From Botrytis cinerea B05.10 (Eukaryota; Ascomycota; Leotiomycetes; Helotiales; Sclerotiniaceae): DNA of 64,000 nt. The position numbers and the translations under genes were made by a program. This document shows, one piece after another, positions 21,244-34,348 of this stretch. Each line of letters begins with the position of its first letter. The first letter of the stretch is position 1. The DNA lies in the NCBI RefSeq assembly GCF_000143535.2, contig NC_037313.1:1805501-1869500 (forward strand). Direction: 5' to 3'. A model generated the notes under the pieces. It did not search any database. It had not been told where the DNA came from and worked only from the letters and a program-made list of their open reading frames with translations.

Positions 21244-22487
21244 CAAGGAATGAACTCGAATCATTAGGCAATTGTCCTCAGATATTATTGGAATCTGTTC
21301 GAAACATTTATGGCTCCATCAGCTATATTGAAGATTGGTAGTGAATGAATGATACCTAGCAATTCTTCATCTTTAGACGCTAAAAAGGTAAGCCGATGAA
21401 CTGAACTTGCTGAGTGTCTGCTAAAGTTCTCAGTATTTTAATCTAAGGTATATTCGTTTCATGTCTCTCGCGCCAGCTTCACAACCCGAACAGCCTCTCG
21501 GCCAACCTTCTAGTTGTTTATTCCCACTCAGCGACAAGACTTGTATACTTTTGGTCTGTAAAATGGTAGTGGTGATACAAAGGGCTATCGATATAGTTCA
21601 AAGTCGTGATTAGAGCACTTGTTCAGTTCAGTGATTACATAGACTTCCTTGATTTCTTTGTTGCTGGTTAATGCAAAAGTGCATTGTGGGCGGTTATAGA
21701 TTATTCGGGATTGAATCTGTATATAAATTCCTTAGCCATGGAACTTGCTGGATATGAGAATTTATCTTCACCACTGGAAAATTACTGCACCTTCTTCACA
21801 CTTCTGAATATCTTTCATGTTGCCTTGACCGAGTTCCAAGAGCTCATCCAGAAAAAAAAGAAATTATATGTACCTTGATACCAATAAGCAAAAAGTAGCA
21901 TACACACGGGCCATGTCAAACCGGTAGTAATCAAGTCCTTCGGACGCATCAGCCACTTTTCCATCTTACAACAATATTCAATGACCAACAGAACTTACAC
22001 AACTCCACCACCACAACTCCAAACCACTTACTATTGATTGCAAATTGTTCCTCGGGATCTCTAATATCTTTCTACAAATTTTCAGAGGAAAATTCGAAGG
22101 TAAGTTGTCCTTTGTACTGTAATAGCTTTTCACCTTTTCGGTTCATTAGTTTTGTGGTTCTGCATTTTAGGGGAACGAAGTTCGCTTCATCAGCACTCGC
22201 CAATTTCACTTCATCGACTGAATGTAGTGGCTTTCATCGGGGTGTCATTAATCATGAACAATTTCTTTTTCACTTTGTATTTTCTCCCTATCTTAGATTA
22301 TCGGGGCACTTGTCTATATGCAACTCGCAATTGCCTTTTCCGTCAGAATAACATATAGTGCATGATATATCGGCGACACTTCATACTATACGACAACAAC
22401 TACTGTTGATATTATCAAACTTGTTGTTCTCTACCTTTAACATACACTTGCAACTCGAGGCAATTCTATACTCAAGGAGTATTCACA
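21244..22487. other. Intergenic region upstream of the cysteine-module gene
   Basis: About 1.2 kb. Frames at 21684-21878 and 22034-22358 are short and without domains. The stretch 22340-22487 directly precedes the next start codon and is probably its 5' leader. Nothing else is supported. Confidence 0.4.
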
Positions 22488-25400
22488 ATGCCTGGCATTG
22501 TCGTTTCTTTTCTTCATCACTGTCTTGCTAAATTCGTCACTAACAAGTCTGAACCAATTCAGGATCGAGCAGTGGTAAATATGGACAACGAATCCAATCC
22601 CAGCCCGGACGATGACAATCCAAATGTCAAAATCGATAAAAATCAACAAAATCTCAATGAAAGCATCTTCGGCCTTCCTAAAATGTTCAACAGCGCAAAC
22701 TTCGCTAAGGCTAGTATTCTTTCCAAAGATGCCGAAAGTGCCATGGCAAGCTCAGTTACGGGCTATACGAACATTTTCTCTGATATCCCTAGCAGCACCA
22801 ACAATAGCCCCGTCTCTGCTCACACTAGTACATTCTCAAATAGTTCAAGTGTTATTGTGACCAGTCCAGTTTCTGCTTCAACTAGCATATTTGGAAGTGT
22901 TTCGAATACTCATTCAACTAATCCTGTCTCTGCTCAGACTAGCATCTTTGGAGACGTTCCAAGCAGCAAGTTGACCATACCAACCTCAGCACAAGCCAGT
23001 ACTTTTTACGATGCAACAAATAGCACCATCGAGACTTCGAACCCTATCCAGCCCATCGTTCCAAGCTCTGAAGTTGATCTACCAGCATCTGACTCCGAAC
23101 TTGAGCGAAACCCTGGCGTCGATCCAGATGCTAGCCTCAATGACAACTCAGATGTCGAAACGAATAGTAACACCAGCTCCCGCTCCATCAGTTCCTCCCC
23201 AGAAGCCCCCGACTTCAACGCCCCTGCTGCTCCAGCCCCAGAAACTTTCTCTCTCCCCTCGCACCGCTCCTCACCATCCATGCGATGCAATATGCCTCGT
23301 AATTTCCAAGAACTGAGTATCATGTTCAACAGCACCAAACGCACTGCCGCTATCAAAGGACAAGCGCAACGAATTGGAATAGCTGGCGCTGATAGAGACG
23401 ATAGCGGAACCTATGATCCGAGCTTAGAACGGAAAAGGAATACAAGGAATACGAGAGCGACGACTAAGAAGAATAAGGAGAATGGAGGAGAAACTCCAAA
23501 GAGCGTGGGTGCGGGCAATGAGAGAAAGATAAAGGAGCAAGGGCCATTTGAGCTGATGGTTACTATCAAACTGACTAGTGAGAGAGGATTGGCGTATTTG
23601 AGAAAAATCATACCGGGTCCCGAAGATGACGAGAGGAATTTTCCACTGATTGATGAAGCGGATGATGAAGATTCTGTTGATGATAATGAAGAAGAAGAAG
23701 AAGACGACGATGAAGAGATTGTGATTGAATATCCGATTCATTCTACAAGGAGGAAGAAAATTAAAACTTCACATAACCGAAGGTCCGTCCCATTTTCTTC
23801 TCCCTGATCACTTTGCAGAAAACAAAACTAACAATCCCAGATCTGACGGTCTAACCCTCTCCGATTTAAACAACCGTCACCCCCAACGTCGCGGCTGCAA
23901 AAGCTGTTTCGAAGCCGGCAATGACGAATGCTCTCTCATAGAATATAGTCACGAATGGCCCTGTGAGAGTTGCGAAGATGCAGGTATCGATTGCGAACTC
24001 ATCATCCCGCCCGAACTAAAACTTTCTTGTATTCGCTGCAAGGAAAAGCTGCGAAAACGATGTTCCTATGCAGATGATGGCGGGAAAGATGTTGATTCTT
24101 GCAAAGCTTGCGAGGAAGCTGATGCGAAATGTATTGCTGGTCCTAAAGCTGGTTCGGGACCTTCGACGGGGATGACGGATGTTCTTGATACTATTGGGGC
24201 TAAGAAAAAGGGAGGTTCAAGTACTAAAAAAGAGATTGCGAACAAATTGTTGGCGACAGCTATAGCTACAGTCACCAATGTTGCGAAACCGAAAGCCGCG
24301 CCCAGAAAATATGTTTCTTGCAATCGATGCAGACTCGAATTCAAGGCCAAATGTACGCTGAAGCGCGATGAAGAAGGACCATGCAGTCGCTGTATCAAAG
24401 CGAAAGTACCTTGTACTTTCACAATGCTACCACACTCAATCCCCGCACCTTCCAATAAAGGAAAGGGCAAAGCGAGTACAAAAGGAACCGGACCAGTTCT
24501 CAGAACTCCTCAAGATCTTACTCAAACCATCATTCTCGAATCAACTAGACTCAATGATCGAGAGTGGCGCACTACAGATCCTCATTCTCGGCGCACTAAA
24601 GCGCAACAAAAAGCCTATGAGAGAGCTATATCTTCTTCTTCACCCGATGAGCAATTCTTAATCACTAACTCCATCAACGAACACAATTCCCTCGGTAGAC
24701 TACCTTCGTACGACCTCAAATACTCCACACAAGCTACAAATCAGCTCATTCCTCCAACCTTCGCCCTCCACCACAAAGGTATCCGCACCATAATTATTCC
24801 CACTTCCTTTGCGCACCCCCTCATATTCAATTACAAGCGCGACCCAATGGCTCTCTATCCCCCTTGTGATTTCCACTCCACACCTTTCTTCGGACTCTTT
24901 GGTTACGGCATCCGCCACGTCACTGTTGTTCCCTGGCCTTCCATTACCGGAGCTGGCTACGAAGAGCTCGAAAACGGGTGGGGAGATAGTGGTGCCGGCC
25001 ATGAAGCCACAAGAATGTGTGTAAAATGTACATACGAGCGAGTTAAAATTCTCGGGTGCATAGAGCATAAATTAAGACCATTAGAAGGACTGGATGAACG
25101 AATGAGAGATGATAGGTTAGTGAGAGATAGTGTGAAGGCATGTGAGGAAGGAATGATGCAGGGGAAATGGATGAAAGGTAGTGGGGAGACGCCGGAGCGG
25201 GGAAGTCGGGCGGACTTGGTTTGGAGAGCGAAATGGTGTGCGGTCTGTCCGAGACCTGGGGATTGGATTTGTAAACCTGGAGATACGTGTGATGGACGGA
25301 GGAGTCTGTCGCATTCTACACAAGGCAGTCAATCACATGTAAAAGGCTGTGGTTTGATTCTTTGTGATACGTGCTATGAACTCCATGGGAAGGTTCAAAA

Positions 25401-25851
25401 GGGAGGGAAAAAGGGGGGGAGGATTGTTCTGGGCAGGGTCATTCAGTTGGCGAGGAGTCCGAGTAGAAGAGAGGAATATCCGGATGGAGTGAGGGCTGAT
25501 GCGTTGTTTTTGAGAGAAGATGGGGAGCTGTTCATTAGGACGCTCAGGGGGGGTTGCGCGGGAGACAAAGTAGAAGTCAACGGTAGCGAAAGCAGTTTTA
25601 CAGCGAGTGAGGAGATGAATGAAGATATCAAGGACGAAGAAAAAATGGTGAGAATGTCGGGTGGAGTGCCGAAAACGGCTGCGACTCAAACTAACAGGGT
25701 ACACGAGTCGTTCACCGGCGATTTCACTGGTGATGGAGTGGCTAGTGGGAGATGGAAGGGGAAGGGAGTAGATAGAAGATATCGTCGGGCGATAGGAGCG
25801 AACGATATGATGAGAAGTATTGGGAGGGAAATTATTGAGTTGAGCGACTAG
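22488..25851 (+). CDS. Large protein with three tandem Zn2Cys6-like cysteine modules
   Basis: Unrecognised 1101-residue protein; exons 22488-23782 and 23841-25851. The intron (GTCCGT...CCCAG, phase 2) joins two long frames precisely. Residues ~85-190 hold about five 18-24-residue repeats around PVSAxTSIFG; a Glu/Asp-rich stretch lies near 400-415. After it come three cysteine modules with identical spacing, CX2CX7C-X9-12-CX2CX6C: C451/454/462/473/476/483, C495/498/506/519/522/529 and C592/595/603/613/616/623. Each is one residue longer than canonical CX2CX6C in its first half. The C-terminal half has another Cys-rich, probably zinc-binding region (about 828-985, with MCVKC, WCAVC and LCDTCYE) followed by an LxLxEDGELFIRTL-type strand. 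The first ATG is used; a second in-frame ATG is 31 codons on. A nuclear chromatin or DNA role is inferred only from the cysteine modules. Confidence 0.72.
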
Positions 25852-26909
25852 ACATGTGAAGCTTGACCGAGCTTTGTCTATCTAACGCCCAAAATCTTTC
25901 AATATCTATGCTTCTTATTCTACACATCAAAAAGCTCTTTCAGTATTATCTTGGGGATACTTGGAGTTTTGGAAATTTGGCAATTGGTACTTAGATTTCT
26001 CTTGACAAAAAAAAAAGAATATAGAGCGACAAAGTATCTACTCTGGGTAGAAAAGAAGTATTGGCATAAGAGACGCTAGGAAATACGAGGGGTAGAAGGG
26101 ACGGAAGGGTTGATCTGCATACATCGAATGATGAGGAATCTGCGGACATATGATTATCTTTATCTTTCCAAATCAAATCAAATATTTATACCAAACCACT
26201 CCGCTGTGTGATCTAAATTATCGTTGAGCTATCAAGTTGATTTTTGTATTCGGCCAGTACAACTGAACACCGACAAGTATCTTATGTAAACTTAGGAAGC
26301 GATATGAAGTCATGTTAAACGCGAGGAAGACTAAATGAATGTCCGATTCATGAAGCATTAGACTGGGAATCAAGCGAGTTAACTGTCTTTAAAATCAGTC
26401 AAATATACCAAAAACACAGAACCAAATTCTCTCCCTCCATAGAACAGAACACAAGCAAAATACAACACAACAACCCGAATAGAACAACCACTTGGCTTAC
26501 CATCCTCTCGAAGACTCGACACACAAAATATGGGGTGCGTTCCCTATACGTACAGAGATGCCTGTCGAATTCAAATCTTAGATACATACCGTATAGTCTG
26601 TCTCAATTTTTTAGAGCGATACTATCGCATCTGATTATGTGCATCATACCAACTTTAAAAAGTCCTTATCTGGCTAACTTGGAGGCTTTTCCCTTCATCT
26701 ATCCTTGCTCCATTTACTTGGGAAAGTAGACAGCCACAGAATTCCGTCTCTTCTCCATTCCAAAAAAAAGTCAACGAGACAGAAGACACTAAGCCAGAAA
26801 CTCAAAAAAAAAAAAAAGAATTGGTATACCATTTCGCATGTCTCATTTAATATCTACCGCACTATCCGTAAAAATCTATTTATTTAAAAAACTTATCTTA
26901 CTCCGTTCT
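25852..26909. other. Convergent intergenic region
   Basis: About 1.06 kb between the cysteine-module gene (+) and glutathione reductase (-). Poly-A tracts lie near 26010-26019 and 26806-26817. The frames here are under 80 codons and without domains. It is treated as 3' UTRs and spacer. Confidence 0.45.
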
Positions 26910-29257
<2,348 letters not shown>

Positions 29258-30352
29258 ATGGCAACCACCATTCCTAGCACCCTGAAAGCCGCCGCTCTCA
29301 AACAAATTGCCTTCAAATGCGGCATCTCAACTTCTGGCACCAAACCCCTCCTCATTCAGCGTCTCCAAGATGAGCTTCCACAAATTAACTCTGCGAACAC
29401 GAAAGGCTCGTCAACTGACGCCAAACCTCTGCGTATCTTAAGCATTGATATGGGAATCCGCAATTTCTCATTCTGCCTCCTCGAAATCCCCCCCTCGAAA
29501 TCTACCTCTAGGTCACGATCCTCCAAAAAAAGCAAAGAACCTACAATTCCCATCCCTATCCTCCAATCCTGGCAAAAACTTTCTCTCCTCCCGCAATCCC
29601 CTCCAAATGTCGATCCTGAAACCAAAGAAAAAACGCGCAACGAATTTACTCCCTCCATTCTCAGCACCGCAGCCTACTCCCTAATCCGACACACTCTCCT
29701 TCCTCTCTCTCCCACGCATGTTCTAATAGAGCGCCAACGTTTCCGCTCCATGGGTTCCAAACATATCTTAGAATGGACAATTAGAGTGAACATGCTAGAA
29801 AGTATGTTATGGGCTACTCTCAAAACGTTAGCTGAAGAGAAAGTATGGGATGGAGAAGTAATTGAGATTGCGCCGAGGAAGGTAGGGGTTTTCTGGGTTG
29901 AAGAGAGGGGGTTGTTGGATGAAGAAGGGGATAAGTTCAAGAAGGTTAGGAATACAAAGGAAGTCAAGGCGAGGACTAAAGGAGCCAAAATTGACTTGGT
30001 TAGGGGGTGGTTGGAAGCTGGGGAAAATCAAAATGGAGAATCTCAAAATCGTCTTGAAATGGTACAGATAGGTAGTCAACAGGTTAGAGAGGTGAAAGAG
30101 AGATACACGGCAAAGTGGGATAGGAAAGCTGGGAGAGCAAAGGGATTCAAGGTTAAAAGTAAAACTAGAAACAACGAAGATAAAGAAGAAGAAGAAGAAG
30201 AAGAAGAAGAGATGATACCAGAGAAAGAAGAAGGGGTAGGTAAACTAGACGATCTGGCAGATTGTCTACTGCAAGGAATGGCCTGGCTTAAATGGCAGGA
30301 AAACAAAAAGAGGGTATTAGAGGAGGGTGTAGAGGTTTTGCTTGAATGCTGA
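29258..30352 (+). CDS. CCE1: Mitochondrial Holliday-junction resolvase, CCE1/Ydc2 type, with SAP domain
   Basis: Structure-specific nuclease of the RNase H-like fold that resolves four-way junctions in mitochondrial DNA. Single exon, 364 residues. Residues ~8-41 form a SAP-like helix-turn-helix for DNA binding (TLKAAALKQIAFKCGISTSG). The first catalytic acidic strand follows as RILSIDMGIRNFSFCLLE (D64). The second is in VLIERQRFRSMGSKHILEW (Glu within IERQ), and the last acidic cluster is KLDDLADCLLQGMAWLKW near the C-terminus. Between the last two blocks sits a Lys/Arg-rich loop and an uninterrupted Glu run encoded by GAA repeats (about 30184-30215), not part of the fold. The start ATG overlaps another ATG four bases upstream in a different frame, whose reading gives no product of this family. 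Confidence 0.93.
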   Translation: MATTIPSTLKAAALKQIAFKCGISTSGTKPLLIQRLQDELPQINSANTKGSSTDAKPLRILSIDMGIRNFSFCLLEIPPSKSTSRSRSSKKSKEPTIPIPILQSWQKLSLLPQSPPNVDPETKEKTRNEFTPSILSTAAYSLIRHTLLPLSPTHVLIERQRFRSMGSKHILEWTIRVNMLESMLWATLKTLAEEKVWDGEVIEIAPRKVGVFWVEERGLLDEEGDKFKKVRNTKEVKARTKGAKIDLVRGWLEAGENQNGESQNRLEMVQIGSQQVREVKERYTAKWDRKAGRAKGFKVKSKTRNNEDKEEEEEEEEEMIPEKEEGVGKLDDLADCLLQGMAWLKWQENKKRVLEEGVEVLLEC

Positions 30353-31306
30353 TCGAACGATTCCCTTTCATAACCCGTTTTTCATGCCCCGACCAAATAT
30401 CTATCTACCACCCAATCCCAACTCGAGAATTTCTTGCTCGCCCCCAAAAATGAAACCTACTCACCCAAGAGCTCAAGAGGTCACGCTATAGAGTTCCCAA
30501 CGACCTAACGACCTATAAGTCATCAATTTATGAAACAGAGTTCACCTGCCCATCCACCTCACCTCGCACAACTCAACCCAACCCAACCTCTTGGTGCTAT
30601 CTCAGCCCTATACCAACTACACCATGCTCAATTATATACCATCCCACACCTCAATATCTTAACAAACTCCAACTATTAATCCCACAGATATGCAACATAA
30701 CCTCCCCATCATCATCCTGACCTTCCTCTTTCCCTTTCTGACCGTCGTCTGTTCTTTTACACATATATATATCGTCTCAGAACATCCATGCCAAAACTGC
30801 ATGCGCGGACAGATCACTCCCAATTCTTGCTCATCGTGTCCGTCTTGAGTTATTGTCCCCTAGCGATATCAAGGGTTTGGCGATCAAACACGAGATGAGG
30901 CTATATCATATGATTAGAGGCTATATAAAGCGCTATAAATAGTATGAATAACACTATATAAGCCTATGTAATTCTGTCCTAATTGTCCGTTGGATTTTCC
31001 ACCAATGAGGTTATGTATATACAACAAACTCATCGGTCCAAATTGGGAATCCTTTGCATATAAACACTTCTCTATTCATATTACTTTCGCAAAAGCACTC
31101 GTATGCGATCCAGGTATCTAATATCTATCCTAACCACGAACAAACTTGTGACTCGCCGAAGAATTAATAATTTAAACGCCTTCTCGCCTTTTGATGCTCA
31201 ATTCCCCTCTTAATTCCACCCAATACGCCATGCCAATTTTCACACAAGCCCAGTGACATACATATATACCTCGTTGCCCACCCACAAAATTAGATTCTCA
31301 ACTTAC
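30353..31306. other. Convergent intergenic region
   Basis: About 950 bases between CCE1 (+) and the SCY1-like gene (-), with C-rich and AT-rich patches. A tRNA-like D-arm sequence on the minus strand near 30595-30625 was examined and rejected. No gene is supported. Confidence 0.45.
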
Positions 31307-33964
31307 CTACCAACCATCTCCCCAATCAGCATCCTCATCTGTAGCTTTTGGGGCTGTATCTATTTTCTTAGCCACAACTGGCTTAGTAGCTACAGAAGGC
31401 GCTTTTTTCGCTCCCAAAGAACTAGTCGTAGTAGTTCTTGACGATGATAAAGGTCTCCCATTTGTCTTCGCTGCGGGCTTGGCCAAGCCTTTTGGCAATG
31501 ACTTTTGAGCTGGTTTCTTTTGCTGGGCTGCTAACCAACCCGCGAAATCCGGTTCGCCGTCATCTTCAAAGGGGGTTGCAGTCGAAGAAGGGGCTATAAC
31601 ATTTTTTGATGCAGATTCACTAGGAGCATCGAAAAAGGCATCTTCTTCCATATCACCCCATGCTTCTGTATCGTCCTCTCCTGCGTTCGCATCTCCGAAA
31701 TAAGAGTGACTGGCTGAAGGCGTGTTAGCTGGTGCGACAGCTGGTGAAGTTACCGCTTGGCGATGCAAAGCCGATGCCGACTGAGTTGAATGACGAGCTT
31801 CATTTTCTTGTCGTGCTGATGTCGGACGTGCGTCTGGAGTCACAGCACCACTCGATGGTTGAATTTCACCAGTAGCAGCAGCTACTTTATTGGTGAATGA
31901 AGAAATAGCCCAGCCTGCCCATGACGCACCTGCATCACTAGGCTGTGGCGTACTCATTCGAGGTGTAGATGATGAAGCAGCTTCGCTTGTGGTAGGCGGT
32001 GGTAAGGCAGTATCAGGCATTGTGGCAGCAGACTTACGAATACGCTGCAGGTAAACATCCATTGTCTTGTTTGTTTGGTCTCGAATGAGTTTCTCCTTGT
32101 CTATTAGACAAGGACATAACGCCGGTAATATGCGATTAGCGCAATCATCATCACTGAATGAGTCGGCTGTAACAGCTAATGCAAGTAAGGCTGCATTTCT
32201 AGCATGAACGAATGGATCGCGAAGGGACCTTGTGAAAGCGGCGATTAACACCTTTGATCTCGTGCTAACTCCTAGATTCTTGGCAATTTTGCCCAAACAG
32301 ATTGTCGTGTTTGTTCGAATACCAGGTTGTTCATCGTTAGAAGTTTTGGCTAAATATTTCAATAATTCTCCATTAATTGTCCGGTCTGATAGTTTCCCAA
32401 TAATTGTCAATACTGCTTTGACTGTCTGCTCTCGTACTACCGGTGCAAGATCCGTAAAGCCAGTGACCTGTTCCAATCAGTATGTGTTTACGAATAAAGC
32501 GCAATTAACCTTACCATTTGGGGAAAGATTTTATCATTGACCACTTTCTGTGGTAGTCGATCAATCATAAGGGGAAGATTGTCCAAAAGACACACTCGAA
32601 TGGCTCTGTCAGGACTGCTAAACAGCCGAACGACGACAGGTGTGACCTTTGCTTCAAAATCGTCATCTGTGAGCTTAGTGCTGATCTTCATAACAACACT
32701 GAAGACTTTTGGTCCACCACCTCCAAATTCAACAGATTTCAGTAACTCTGGAAGGATCTTCATCTTGAAATAATCCTCCGGGAAGTCGTTTGAAAGCTCA
32801 TCAAGGTCGCTTCACGAGTTAGCTTAGATCCGCTATGCTTTTGATAGGATAACTTACCTCAAGAACTCTTCTCGTTCAGTTTCAGTTTTCATTCCCAGAT
32901 TATCTACCCCTTCAGTAAGCTTGATGAGGGGAGTCTCAAAAAACCCTCCACTTCGACGACCTTGCTCAAGAAAATGACCAACGCTTAGTCGAGCTTTGGG
33001 ATTGCTATTAACTAAACGTTTATAGCTTGACTGCATAGTGGGAGGAATGTTCTTCGTCTGGCCGGCTTGATCACCCCCGGTGAAATCTCCATTGAAGACT
33101 TCAAAAATCAAAGTTCCAAAATTATAAGAATCAGTCGCATATATTGGGTGTTTCTTGATAGAATCCCAGCCAGTATTCGCCAATTCTGGTGGAGTGTATC
33201 GTCTGGCATCGGGTACAAGACTGCCGTAGTTCTGCGAGATTTAGCATTTGGTATTCTATATGCCAGGAACACATATTGCTCACGTAAATGATTGCCTCTG
33301 TATCATTCATATTGCTTAAAACCTCGAATCCTCCAACTCTCCACTCCCCGCTCTCACTTGTGTAAATTGATCCTACTCGAAGCATTCCGTGGACGGATGT
33401 CGCTTCGTCATTGATAAATTTAATTGTTTGCTATATTTTCTATTAGACTTAGGCACACCAAAATTCACTATCTACAAACTTACTGCTATGCTAAATAATC
33501 CCCATTTCAATGTCTCCGGGCTCATACTCTTTCTCTTGATATGCCATCTCAAAGGAACCACTCTCTCAGTAGCAATATAAATGTATGTGTCGGTCTATTC
33601 CCATATCGCAAGTCAGATATGTCACACAATTTGATCGTAGATGATCCATACCTCAACCGTGTCCAGCACTTTGATAACCCCAGGATGTCGTAACGTTCGA
33701 AGCTTCTTAACAGCATTTTTGGCTAGGGGTAATCGAGACTTGTTCGCGCTAACATCGAAGGAGAATATACTACAATTAGAACCGTCTTCCTATGATACGA
33801 TCAATTCCATATTCTATACCAAAGTCATTTCTGCCACATACCCTTCTAGTTCCATTGTATAACTTCCATATGGATTGCTCTATATCAACCTGATCCCCGA
33901 ATGTGTAGGGGAATGGAGGTCCCTTCGATATCGCAGATGCGACTGCAGACTTCAAGAAATCCAT
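31307..33964 (-). CDS. SCY1-like protein pseudokinase (SCYL1/Cex1 family)
   Basis: Scaffold protein of the SCY1-like family, which in yeast (Cex1) and animals (SCYL1) works in nuclear tRNA export and Golgi/COPI traffic. Seven exons (minus): 33964-33842, 33789-33652, 33594-33484, 33430-33284, 33231-32858, 32809-32515 and 32467-31307, giving 782 residues. All junctions keep frame. Residues ~20-300 form a protein-kinase-like domain: the ATP-site Lys region and VKKLRTLRHPGVIKVLDTVE are clear. The catalytic HRD and DFG motifs are absent (GGFEV where DFG would lie), so it is a pseudokinase. HEAT-type repeats follow (about 310-550). The disordered C-terminus carries acidic WGDM (residues 666-669) and ends DADWGDGW. 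Six introns make it the most interrupted gene of the window. It is divergent from the PHD-finger gene. Confidence 0.92.
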
Positions 33965-34348
33965 AAGAAATCTGCAATAAGACACAAGTTAAGAATACAA
34001 AACTCAGTATAGTAGTATTTGTTATTTGTGAAAGAGAAGTAGACAGCTTTGCCTATCCATTCGATGATTGACCCCCGCTATACCAAGTCAAGCACAAAAC
34101 AAGGCGGTGTATTTAGGCAAAATGAACAACCAGCGGCCGCAAAAACCCGTGCACCCGTGCTTAACGTCTCGTCCACAGTCGCGTCTTCTCTTATTTATTC
34201 ATGTTTGATATATCTGACATCTCAGCACAATTCACGACACAGCCTGATGCCTCATTCTTCGGGAACAACTATACGGTTGAGAGAGAAGATTTGAGAATGG
34301 ATTACTAGAACTCTCATCGTTATATTCTGAAGTTTCTGTCGAGAAAAC
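33965..34348. promoter_or_regulatory. Divergent promoter region, SCY1-like / PHD-finger gene
   Basis: 384 bases between the two start codons. A NotI-like GC patch occurs at 34132-34139. Both promoters are expected here; no individual element is assigned. Confidence 0.45.

Noticed and set aside
30595..30630. tRNA-like D-arm sequence (minus strand, TGGTGTAGTTGGTATAGG)
   Set aside because: It resembles a polymerase III A box, but no GGTTCRANNCC B box, acceptor-stem pairing or plausible anticodon arm follows at the right distance.
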